DNA of 64,000 nucleotides from Kwoniella bestiolae CBS 10118 (Eukaryota > Basidiomycota > Tremellomycetes > Tremellales > Cryptococcaceae), in assembly GCF_000512585.2 (NCBI RefSeq), contig NC_089241.1, forward strand, positions 5,474,001 through 5,538,000. Reading direction: 5' to 3'. Each line of letters begins with the position of its first letter. Position 1 is the stretch's first letter. The translations under genes and the position numbers were made by a program. Of this stretch, positions 23,018 through 33,112 are shown in pieces. The notes below the pieces were generated by a model, which was given only the letters and a program-made list of their open reading frames with translations, was not told the DNA's origin and made no database searches.

Positions 23018-24583
23018 CTACACCCTAGCCCTCTTACCTCCTCTCAACTCACTATCCTCGAACGGTCTAAGTTTCTCTTTCCCCACTGTACCGACCCTTA
23101 GCGGGGCTGTATAATCCGGTCCTGTAGCGGGATACGACTGACGCGGTCGTTTCTTGGTTTTTGGAGATGATGTAGTGGGAGGTAAAACAAAAGTGGACGG
23201 AAGGGTTTTGCGTCTGTCTGAGCTGGTAGAGATTTGAGATATACTGGAATGGGACGCCATACCTGATTGTTGAGGTAGATTGGTTGGTTGAGAGGAGTCC
23301 ACGGTCAGGTCTATCGGCTCGTGAGTAGTGGTCTGTTGAGGTGGATTGGTGGTTGTCGGAGATGGGCTCGATGGATCGGACATCGATACAGAGTGACTGG
23401 TGGGCGAAATAGGGGGCGGACTGGAAGGATGGGTCAAAGTGATTGATCTGTTCTGTGGTTTTGCCTTGGCATGATGAGAAGGGTATTTAAGCTATATTGA
23501 TGTTGTGGAGTCAGATGAAATCCAGCATGTGAATCAGAGAACACTCACACTTGCATCCTTCTTTTTATCCGTATTACCAGACTCTACTTCTTTACCCTTG
23601 CCCTTCTCAGCACTGGTGTATCTCCTACTTTCGTCCTTCTCCTTATCGCTCAACGGGTCCTGGCCCACTTCATCTGAGCGATTATCCATGATGCGATAAG
23701 TCTCCATTTCACCTTTACCTTCCATCCCATTTTCCTTTTCTTCTCCAAAGATAGATTGTAATTCCCTCATATCATCTATGACCTTCTCTGCTTCCTTCAA
23801 AATATTCTTGCATAAACTATCCTGCTTCGATTTACCGTTGTCTGTGGCATATGGGTAGAAATCGGAGTATGACAATGGTGGTTTGTTCTCGCTGCAAATA
23901 TCCTAAAAGTAAGCTGCCTACATCCCGAGTGAGTAGGTGGTACTCAACTTACTCTTTCAATACCTTGGCTCGTTCGTACCACTCCTTTACCACATTACTA
24001 TACTGGTTGAGAACAGTGACCTGTTCGGATGTCATACATCGTATATACAATGCCGGATGTCCCTTCACCCCATCCGACTCAAGGTCAGGTGGGAAATACG
24101 ACTCGATTATTCGTTGGACCTGGCCAAATGGGATCTTGGGTGTGGAAAGTATTGTAGCTATGTGCTATATACACGTACGAGGTATCAGCAAGTGTACTCC
24201 CGTGTGATCACCGCGTCCCGTACATGATCAGCCGAGATGAACCGGCTCACATGTTTCCGAAATTCCATACTCAAATCCAGCATCCAACTCTCTGCCTCTC
24301 CCCTCCGTTTCTTAATGGAAGCGATACCATTCCCCTCCTTCTCACTCAATGCTCCTCTGAGAACCTGTTCTCGATCGCTGTACCCCTTTCTCTTCAATCG
24401 TCTCACCAGTTTATTATGAACTACCAGAGCCCTCGTAGCTTCACTTTGGATTTTGGACGAGAGAAGCTGGAGGTGGGCGAATAGATTTAGGAGGGTTGGG
24501 AGGTAGGCGAGAATCGGTTGAGGAAGGAGGTGCGCTTGGAGAGCATGGAGGACGAGCGAGGGTGAGGGGGAGGGGGAGGTCAT
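23018..24583 (-). CDS. uncharacterised protein, helical N-terminus and Ser/Pro-rich nuclear-like tail
   Basis: I do not recognise the family. It starts MTSPSPSPSLVLHALQAHLL (ATG at 24583) and runs into a Leu-rich, probably helical region (YLPTLLNLFAHLQLLSSKIQ; SWMLDLSMEFRKHVSRF). After short introns near 24165-24210 come IPFGQVQRIIESYFPPDLES near 24073-24135 and VTVLNQYSNVVKEWYERAKV near 23958-24018. Another exon has KNILKEAEKVIDDMRELQSI near 23755-23815, coiled-coil-like, followed by acidic/charged low-complexity sequence. The last exon (to 23018) is Ser/Pro/Thr-rich with a SUMO-interaction-like EPIDLTVDSS near 23293-23322 and basic clusters (SPKTKKRPRQ; RGGKRARV at the end) that look like nuclear localisation signals. 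Frames connect well across introns, so it is a real gene. A nuclear role is inferred only from these short motifs. Confidence 0.65.
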
Positions 24584-25042
24584 GGTGTGATGAGGGGGTC
24601 AAGGATCAAGAGGTGATGAGTTGGGCAGGGGATTTAGGAGTCTGATAGCATGACTGAGTGATGTATATGAGGCTAGGATGTACGTATTCTGGACATAATG
24701 CGAGAAGAGAGGATGAAGGATATATATACATATATATATATATTATATACGATGTTTCATCATTATGGTTCATGTTCATGTTCATGTCCAAACGCGTATC
24801 ACCCGGCGGGTTGACTGGATCGGTGCCTGAGGGAACAGCTAGTGCGGCAGAAGGCAACACGTGGTCAAGGGTAAACTGGTAAACTGATGAATTAGATCAC
24901 TGTAATCCGGTTGATCGGTTGAATTCTTCCGAGAAGAAATAAAGATATATAAGATGGGAGATCATCTTGACATACGTATTGCCATACTCTGACCCATATT
25001 GTCATAACCCTTTGCCTTCATCAGACAGACAAATCTTATACA
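24584..25042. other. divergent intergenic region with a TA microsatellite
   Basis: Shared promoter region of the unrecognised protein and the DUF1479 gene. An alternating TA/CA tract at about 24719-24750 is a simple repeat. Nothing else recognised. Confidence 0.5.
24719..24750. repeat. TA-rich microsatellite
   Basis: Near-perfect alternating TA with one CA interruption, in a divergent promoter region. Confidence 0.85.
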
Positions 25043-27263
25043 ATGTTGAGGACATCGCATGTACCAGTAAGAGCACTCACCACAGCAAAGTGGTCGAGGT
25101 GTATATCCACACAAACCCATGCGGAGCCTTCTCGAGGTCCGTCAATGAGTATGATGGGTATGATGGGCAGTAAGAAAGAGAGGGAAGAAGGTGATGTGAG
25201 TGTGCATTCCCATCTGACCTACACCATAAATCGACGAAATGCTGACAACTTCCCATGAAACTCCAGATCAGCTCGGTATTCGCTTCATTGGCTGGAGAAG
25301 CTGCGAAGCCACTTCCCGCGAGGTTTGGCGAATTGAAGCAGAAGATTGTAGGAGATGAAGCCAATCAGAGATCTCTGGTAGAAAGCTGGAGTAGGCTGAC
25401 AAGTAGACTGAGGGAAGTTGCTGAAGAGGTAGACAGGAAGAAACAGGATGTGAGTGGTGCTATCATGAGACCTCTATCCCATCCTCAAAGAGATGTACAA
25501 GCTGATCGATGTCTCGTGGACTCGTGCAGTGCATACCTCAAATAACATACGATGACCTTGTCAGCTCCCCTACATCAGCCGTCATTGACTCTATCAAGAC
25601 ATCAGGCTCGTTGATCGTCAAGAACGTTATTCCGCGAGAAACCGCCGAGAGATGGCTGGAGGATGTTAAACAGTATATTCAAGGGAATCCGGAGGTCAAA
25701 GGGTTTCCGAAAGATGATAAACAAGTGTTTGAGCTATAGTGCGTTATCAATCCATCCATCTGTAAAGGAGTTTCTCGAAGGCAGAGTGAATGGGCTGACG
25801 TGACTGCTGATAGCTGGTCCAAAACCCAACTTCTCGCTCGATCTCACCCCCGATCATTCTCCGTCCAAAAATCCCTTCTCCGCCTCTTCTCATCAGAAGG
25901 CAGTGACAACGATGTATCACTCAATGTACCACTAAGCTACGCCGATAGATTACGGATAAGACATCCCGGAGACTCGCAATTTGCCCTTGGGCCTCATTCT
26001 GACGGGGGGAGTGTAGAGAGATGGGAAGATGAGACTTATCGGAATGTCTATAAGGAGATCTTGAGGGGAAAGTGGGAAAGGTTCGACCCGTGGAGGATTG
26101 GGGATAGGGTGAAGGCCAATCAAAATATATATGATGGGCCTGGGTCTGTGAGTTTTTGTTTCCTGGAATGACAACCTGTGTCTTTTCGTTCTCTCACTTG
26201 GTATAAGCTTAGGATCTATTCGTGACTTAGTTTGTTTGGGGGAGTTATGGAGACTTGCTCTATGCTGACACTTTTGCTTTACTCGCAGTGCGGCGTATTC
26301 AGAGCATTCCAAGGATGGACCTCTCTATCTTCTACCGGTCCTAATGAGGGTACCCTGAGGGTATACCCATTTATCAAAGAATTATCGGCTTATGTATTGC
26401 TCAGGCCTTTGTTCAGGTAAGTCAACCAAACCAAATCGAGATCGTCAGGTATATCAACAATGATGGTCTATCTTGACTGATCTTTTGTCTCACCAGAGAG
26501 AAACAATCTCGTTCTTCGTTGACAAATGACCAATACCTATCACCCTCAAATTGGGAGCTCGACCTGAACCTTACGTCCACTGCCTTCCCCGGATCCCCGC
26601 TGGCGAGATGTCAAGAGTACAACGATGTTACGCACCCTCATCTGGAATTGGGGAGAAGTATGGTAAGTATGCCGAGGGTCGAGCCGGGCGATCAGGCGTG
26701 GTGGCATTGTGGTGAGTGTGCTCTTTAAATCGCTTAAGTTGTCTTGCTTCCCCTCGTCCCTCCTTTCCACCCGTGGCATTGTTTGGCAATGAAGGATTCA
26801 TTACTGATAATTCTTGCTCGGACACAGATACTATCCACGCGGTCGAACCCACACATAAAGGCCTCGGACCCTCTGCAGTCCTGTACATACCGACTGTACC
26901 CCTTACATTACAGAATATACAATACATCAAAGATCAGCGAGAGAATTTTACGAGCGGTAGACCCGCGCCTGATTTTCCTGGGGGAGTGGGGGAAAGTGGG
27001 TTCGTAGGTAGGGGGTTGGAGGGGGATGTAGTAGGGAAAGAGGGGAGACAGGCGTGAGTAGCTGTGCAATCAGCGAGACGAAAGTGATCTAATGGTTGGG
27101 TTGATATGTCTTAGGATGGGGCTGGAACCGTTTGATTTGGGTGGGAGTTTGAGTGAAGGCGAGAGGGAGTTGAGGCGTCAAGCGTGAGTTATTCGGTCAT
27201 CGCTCAATCAGCCCTCGAAAGCTAATGATTTTGATGAGTAGGAATGAGATCTTGGGATTTTGA
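25043..27263 (+). CDS. DUF1479-family protein (YbiU-like, 2-oxoglutarate/Fe(II) dioxygenase fold) with mitochondrial-type presequence
   Basis: It starts MLRTSHVPVRALTTAKWSRC, rich in Arg, Ser and Thr with no acid, like a mitochondrial presequence. Exons then give FASLAGEAAKPLPARFGELK near 25270-25340, IPQITYDDLVSSPTSAVIDS near 25533-25593, SGSLIVKNVIPRETAERWLE near 25603-25665, and SYADRLRIRHPGDSQFALGP followed by HSDGGSVERWEDE near 25935-26035. HSD is the likely iron HxD pair. Further blocks are WTSLSSTGPNEGTLRVYPFI near 26311-26376 and PGDQAWWHC near 26683, continued after an intron by DTIHAVEPTHKGLGPSAVLY near 26826-26886, with the likely distal His. The last short exon ends EILGF before TGA at 27261. 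DUF1479 members are widespread in fungi and bacteria, and their substrate is not known to me. About eight introns. Mitochondrial location is a prediction from the N-terminus only. Confidence 0.82.
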
Positions 27264-27507
27264 ATGAACAGATTATCAAATGATAAGGAAAGGATGACAG
27301 CCGGATGATGATTGTTGTAAATTTCTATCAGTACTCAATGTATGAACACCGATTTTTTTCCATGGCTACGCTAAGTACCAAGGACATCTCTGTTGCTCTT
27401 TGCCTAAGATCTCAATACCGTCTTCAGCTCGATACGCCATCTCAGCCATCTCCTTCTGCCTCGAAGTCCCGTTATCATATTATAGTCTATACATTTTCGT
27501 TCGCCAT

Positions 27508-28444
27508 CTACAAAGCAACCCTAGCAACGTCCATGCTCCCAGGTGGAGGGGCAGCATCCCCCAATCTCGCTTTATGTATCTTTATATCCTCGACTGGACG
27601 GTCTTCCGAGTCCGTACGTACAGCTTCGAGTCGCTGGACTGTCTTCATCCCTGAAGATATACGGCCGAAGATCGTGTGTTTACCATCAAGGAAGGGGGTT
27701 GGGGCCTGTGCAGTGTATTGCGAAATGAGAAGATTTTATTGGTTGTGGAAGGGATGGGTAATAGGGTTTGAGAGGTTACGTGTTAATCAGCTCGGTGTAC
27801 TTTGTTGTTTCACTTGGTATTTCGATATTGAGAGGAGGTGGGACATACACATGTTATAAAGAATTGAGATCCTACATCGACCATAAAATCATTAGACGAT
27901 ATACGATGTTCAGAGCAAGAGAAGACACTTACCATTCGTATTTGGCCCCGAATTCGCCATGGCCAATATCCCCGCTCCGACAAATCTCAGCTCGGGGTGT
28001 AGCTCATCTTTAAACTTGTCTCCGTAGATTGATGTTCCGCCTCGGCCTGTTCCGGTAGGATCACCGCCTTGGATCATGAACCCCTATCCCGACCATTTGA
28101 TATCAGCATGGATGGCTACCCGTTATTCCGCCATACTTCGTTGGGTGCAGGTGACGAAAAATAAAGACTGGTAAGTCTTCAACAGATGGAGGTAGAGTAT
28201 ACATACAGGTATAATTCGATGAAATATAACACCGTTGTAATACCCCCTCTCAGCAAGTTTCGAGAAATTGTTGCATGTCTACAACGCAATTCAAGTTATC
28301 AGCTGAATAAACCTAGCGCGAGAGATTGAGGGAAAGCTGCTATGGAATGAGACTCACCCTTGGTGCGTGTGCTGTGTATAATTCTACTGTAAATGATCCT
28401 ACCGAGGTATCGAATGTGACGTATTCTGCTTTTTGAGATGACAT
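27508..28444 (-). CDS. PPIL1-type cyclophilin (peptidyl-prolyl cis-trans isomerase)
   Basis: A single-domain cyclophilin of about 170 residues. It starts MSSQKAEYVTFDTSVGSFTV (ATG at 28444). Exons give FSKLAERGYYNGVIFHRIIP near 28208-28270, GFMIQGGDPTGTGRGGTSIY near 28026-28085 (active-site FMIQGGD), then FVGAGILAMANSGPNTNG ending at 27933. A 23-nt microexon (27849-27871) restores SQFFITC, joined to APTPFLDGKHTIFGRISSG from 27715 downward. Active-site Arg (FHRI), Phe, Met and Gln are all present; the PPIL1/Cyp1 group has Trp or Phe at the FLDGKHTIFG position. PPIL1 works in the spliceosome with SNW1/Prp45 in animals; that role here is inferred. A short extra C-terminus (GDAAPPPGSMDVARVAL) follows the domain. 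Convergent with the DUF1479 gene and divergent from ERV46. Confidence 0.92.
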
Positions 28445-28823
28445 GGTGGAGGAGCAGAAAGACTGGATAAGGAGATTTGTGTGAGATCGCTAAATGAGGG
28501 ATCTTTCTTGAGCACTGTTTCTCGATGTATCTTGGATCAGTGGAGCAGGATCTTAAATATGACTATGTTAGGAGCATGCAGTCTGAAGGAAAAAGAGATT
28601 GTGTCCTCTCTCTCCAGCAGCAGCTTGACTGTCATGTTTTGAGGAGATTGAGCTCGAGGTTAAACTTGTTCGATCCACGTGGTTTTAGTTCCGTCGGCAT
28701 ATTCACGCTGCATCCCATCATCCACGTCCACGTTCAAAATCGTCTCCTTTATCCCATTCTCAACTTCCTATATCAATCTCAACATACCACCGACTGCCTG
28801 GAACAGTAGTGAGAAGGATCGCA
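28445..28823. other. divergent promoter region of cyclophilin and ERV46
   Basis: 379 bp between start codons. A short CAG repeat-like stretch lies near 28614-28625. No site recognised with confidence. Confidence 0.45.
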
Positions 28824-30993
28824 ATGGGACGTAATGGTCTATTCGGCAATTTCCAAGGCCTCGACGCCTTCGGCAAGGTATGTTCTGTCCAGCTGTTCTT
28901 TTGCTCCTCTCCTCGCGCAACGTGAGCTGATATAGGTGAAATAGACAATGGAAGATGTCAAGATACGTACACGTACAGGAGCGCTATGTGAGTAATCTCT
29001 CGGCTCATCTGCTGTCGCCTTCTCTTCGCGAATGACCAAGCTGATATGTCTCGCATGTAGTAACCTTCATCTCATTCTCCATCATCATCACATCCATAAT
29101 GCTAGAATTCATAGACTACAGGCGCATACACCTGGAACCATCTATCATAGTGGATCGATCGAGGGGTGAGAAGCTGGTAATTGAATTCGACATGTCGTTT
29201 CCCAAGGTACCTTGTTACTGTACGTTCCGCTTCCATCCATTCCCGCCCTCGTCTTACAGGTCACTCGGGGGATGGCGAATCAAGCTGACAAAGGAATGTT
29301 TTTAGTGTTGTCGCTAGACGTGATGGACATCTCGGGTGAACATCAGACAGAGCTCGAACATCATATCTCGAAGACTAGGTTGGATAAGAATGGGAGAGCT
29401 TTGGAGACTGTTGAAGGCGGGCGTGAGTGGTTCATCATATCCCCCAATGTGGACAGTAGCTGATATTTATCTGATGATAGAGCTCAAGGGAGATGTGGAG
29501 AGACAAAACCTGAAGAGAGATCCAAATTACTGTGGATCGTGTTATGGTGCTTCGCCTGATGAGAGCGGGTGGGTCTAGCATCAGCTGCATTGTTAGGTAT
29601 TGGACAAGTCAGCTGATACCGTTACTCTGATGCAAAACAGATGTTGCAACTCGTGTGAAGCTGTCAGACAAGCATACGCAAGGAAGGGTTGGTCGTTCAG
29701 TGATCCATCGGGTATCGAGCAGGTAGGTGATACCATTTCTCATTCCCAACCTATAAGATGGGCCGATTGATCTCTTACGCCAATTCAGTGCGTCGAGGAA
29801 GGATGGGAGGACAAGATTAAAGAACAAAATACCGAGGGATGCCAGATTGCCGGACGAGTAAGAGTCAACAAAGTACGTTTCTCAGCTTTCATTGCTGTGG
29901 TTCTTCTTAAGACATGTCAAGCTGACAGTCGCGCAACAGGTCATAGGTAATCTCCATTTCAGTCCCGGTAGATCATTCCAACATAACATGGTACAAATGA
30001 TGGATCTGGTGAGTCATAGCATCTCTCATTTTCTCAAGCCTAGACTGATTCAGATTCCACTATACTACTTTACAGGTCCCCTACTTACGAGATAACAATC
30101 ACCACGACTTTGGCCATGTCATCCATAAATTCCGGTTCGGTGCTGATCTCACTGCCGCTGAAGAAGCTACTGTCTTGCCTAAAGAGGCCAAGTGGAGGAA
30201 TAGTCTGATGATGAGAGATCCATTGCAGGAGGTTGCTGCGCACACGGAAGAGTGTCAGTTGGCTTTCTCCACAATACGATTGAACGAATCGGCTAACGTG
30301 GTTTGTGAATACAGCTCAATACATGTTCCAATGTGAGCCACTTAATTAGGCGTTTGGGATCTGGGATGACAGCTTATTTTGACCTCATTGTTCTTTTCTA
30401 GACTTCCTGAAAGTAGTTTCAACCAATTTCGTAGCTCTTAACGGCGAGGAGATTCCATCTCATCAGTATTCAGTCACGCAGTACGAGAGGGACTTGAGGC
30501 AAGGTAATGCTCCTGGCAAGGATTCCCACGGACGTGAGTTCAGCTTTTCTTCGCCATTCCACCTGACTCTGGGACGATTTGAACTGACAAATACTTGACA
30601 TAGACATGACGTCCCACGGAGTTGCCGGTGTCCCAGGTGTATTCATAAAGTATGTCACACACTCGCCATCATCTGCCCCTCAACCTTTTCTCCCTTTGCA
30701 ACTCGTATTACGACTGATTGTGATCCCAGCTACGAGATCTCACCAATGAAAGTCATCCACACAGAGACGCGACAATCTTTCGCCCATTTCCTAACATCGT
30801 AAGCTAATTTTTTGAGTCTTTCTTTATACCCGGGAGGTCAGCTTACCGACCTTGAAACGATAGCACATGCGCGATCATCGGAGGAGTCTTGACCGTTGCC
30901 AGTCTAGTAGACAGCTTTATTTTCTCAAGTTCGAAGAAATTGAAGGGTATAAGCGATGATGGGTTTGGTGCGCCAGGTGGGAAGATGCTATAA
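28824..30993 (+). CDS. ERV46: COPII vesicle/ERGIC cargo receptor Erv46 (ERGIC3)
   Basis: Erv46 cycles between ER and Golgi with Erv41 as a retrieval receptor. It starts MGRNGLFGNFQGLDAFGK, and after two introns has the first membrane span: GALLTFISFSIIITSIMLEF read across 28980-29106. Luminal blocks follow: SIIVDRSRGEKLVIEFDMSF near 29142-29203, LSLDVMDISGEHQTELEHHI near 29308-29370, NYCGSCYGASPDESGCCNSC across the intron 29572-29640, then NKVIGNLHFSPGRSFQHNM near 29935-29990. PYLRDNNHHDFGHVIHKFRF near 30078-30140 and QYSVTQYERDLRQGN near 30462-30510 lead to the second span ACAIIGGVLTVASLVDSFIF-like sequence near 30865-30925. The tail SSKKLKG near 30930 is cytosolic. About ten short introns. 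The CxxC/CCxxC cysteine cluster, span positions and length all fit ERGIC3. Confidence 0.93.
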
Positions 30994-31144
30994 GGGAAGG
31001 GTCAGGTCGGGTGGTTGTAGTTGGTAGCTGGAGTCTTGTCTTGCAATTACATGCATCTCTTACAAAAACAATAAACAATATGCACAAAACACAATATCGA
31101 CCAACTCCCAAGGGAGAAAAAGCGAAAGGTGGCGCCACAAAAAG

Positions 31145-31241
31145 TTCTCCCACGGGGAATCGAACCCCGATCTCCCGCGCTACATAGCACACCGTGGCAG
31201 GCAATGAAAGGCGGATATACTAACCGCTGTACTATAGAAGA
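31145..31241 (-). tRNA. tRNA-Glu (anticodon UUC), with a 25-nt intron
   Basis: Read on the minus strand from 31241: acceptor TCTTCTA pairs with TGGGAGA at the 3' end (two G-U pairs) with discriminator A at 31145. The D-arm is GTAC/GTAT with loop AGCGGTTA. The anticodon loop is CTTTCA...C with anticodon TTC, and the T-arm CGGGG-TTCGATT-CCCCG is perfect. The 5' half is 31241-31205, the intron 31204-31180 (after A37, the canonical position) and the 3' half 31179-31145. A TTTTT terminator follows within a few bases. The mature sequence is identical to the copies at 42923-43009 and 43140-43227, but the intron differs. Confidence 0.92.
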
Positions 31242-33112
31242 TGGACTTTTGGGATTGAAACAGCCTTTTTTTCATATAATAATATATCATATTTTGCTAT
31301 GGGAGGATCCCGAAAGGAATTGTTGAGTCAGTCGATATTGCCGTTCTTCATTGCATCTGATGATGAGTGATGTGGTGAATGCGCAAGCATAATGACACAA
31401 TGTGAGATAAGACTGGAAAGCGAGGAAGGGCAGTCCGGTCGGCTCGGACATCTTGGATGTTGAGTGGTGGCGATGGGGAATTTCGTGACGGGATAAACTG
31501 GAGCCTGTAGACATTCCTGGTGATCGGGAAAGGGTGTGGTTCATTTGAGGGACCAAGTGATCGGCTGAGTAATAGATCAAAGAGCGTAAGGCTAGATGAT
31601 GTATGTGTGTCTGTGAAATGGGGTGATAGCTAAGATACAGTACTGTAAGATTGTTCAGGGGAATCCAGAAATGTTTTTACAGTTGATCTCAGGGGATGCG
31701 CGGCGTGAGGATGATAAGGTGTCTGATTCGGGGTCAGAAGTCGATGTAAGTTATCTCGGGGGTGATCTGAGGGGAACGAAATCGTTCGATGCCGTCGGGC
31801 TGTATTGTATTTTTTTCTTTTACAGAATATCTGATCAGCGGACCATCTCTATTGGCGAGGTGCAATGACTGGGTAGGGGTAGTAAACTGGATCTATCTAT
31901 GATATAGAGCGAGAAGTTTGATAAGGTAATAGTAGATGTTGAGTGTCGCTAGACTACGACAATAAGTGCAATAAAGTATACTTCCATAGTTAAGTAAAGT
32001 AATGTAGTTTCGTTTCTGTTAAGTAAGGGTTAAGCATACGAGCGCTCCAGAGTACACTGGTTACGTCGCGGAGAGTGCGGTAGAGAAAGAGTGTAGTGAT
32101 GAGGGAATCGAGATGGAGGTCGAGGTTGGCCAAGGTGAGGAAGGCAATGGATTGATGACTTATTAGCCGAAGTCATATCGTTGGATCAATCTTAAGTGAA
32201 ATATCATCTGTCGGTTTATCGTGGGATGATACAGTAGTTGCGGTTTCGTTCGAGGGGTATCGCTGTGTGAAGTCAAGTCAATTCAAGGAAGTATGTCTAA
32301 TGATAAGAATTTTACAGTGAGATACACTATCGCTTGGCAACCTTATATAGGCATCTTCAATGCTCAGATCAAGAAATGGTATTGAGAGTTAAGTCGAGAA
32401 TTTGTTTTTTTGAGGTAAACATCTCCGATCAAAACGCATCGAAAGAGGACCACCCCATTTCATCCATCAACGCCGACGACATGAGAGCCTCATCAGAGGT
32501 TCTAGAAATCGATTTCATCGAGATACCCTCCGTTTCATAAAGTTCTCCCATATCCAGCTGCCCCGTCCAACGCATACCAAAGCCACCTTGATTGCTAACA
32601 TCCGGGTACATCGGAAGGGCTCTTTGCGAGTGGATCAGTAAAATAATTGATCTCCTTCTTGCTTCGCTATACTTCATGTAGGCCATGAAATTGATAGCTG
32701 AAGTGTAACGAACTGCTTCAATGGGGAAGACTGCAAAGGTCCCATCAGAGACGTAGAGAGGCGATAAAATAGCCCAGGCTCTTGTTCCCCTCATGATGTC
32801 CTTGTGGGGGAGTACCCCCATTGAACAAGAGCAATTTATCAGCACCGAATCCATTCATCAAACATCCCTAACTACAACCAAGCCCGAACAAAGGATCATC
32901 AACCATATATCAGACATCGATCTGATTTTCACATCTTGACCTGCCTTTCGCTCGACATGCCTGACCTAAGAGCTTCCATTCCAACCCTCGACAAGGGCGT
33001 AACGGTGATCTGCAGCACACGGTTCCAGGCCAGTCAAATGAGAATAAAAAGCTTGAAGCTTTCTGTTATCGACTTGATCAACCGATTGTCATGGGATTTG
33101 CAAGACCTGAAA
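31242..33112. other. gene-poor region between tRNA-Glu and the PIN-domain gene
   Basis: About 1.9 kb. Apart from the uncertain frame at 32429-32854 I see only short frames without family signatures and no terminal repeats. Being next to a tRNA, old retroelement debris is possible, but nothing in the sequence proves it. Confidence 0.4.
32429..32854 (-). pseudogene. possible C-terminal remnant of a fungal-specific (Zn2Cys6-type) transcription factor
   Basis: An intron-free open frame of 141 codons. The stretch AWAILSPLYVSDGTF, followed by SEARRRSIILLIHSQ, resembles the end of the fungal-specific transcription factor domain (typically G.-.LWPLYVAG, then a helix with RR). The terminal MDEMGWSSFDAF is also in the style of such proteins. 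There is no DNA-binding zinc cluster, and no upstream exon could be joined in the next 250 bp. It is therefore either a fragment of a lost gene or a chance frame. Confidence 0.3.

Noticed and set aside
31242..32428. Retrotransposon or LTR remnant next to the tRNA
   Set aside because: Searched by eye for terminal repeats (TG...CA), polymerase or integrase motifs; none found. Empty DNA next to a tRNA is not enough.
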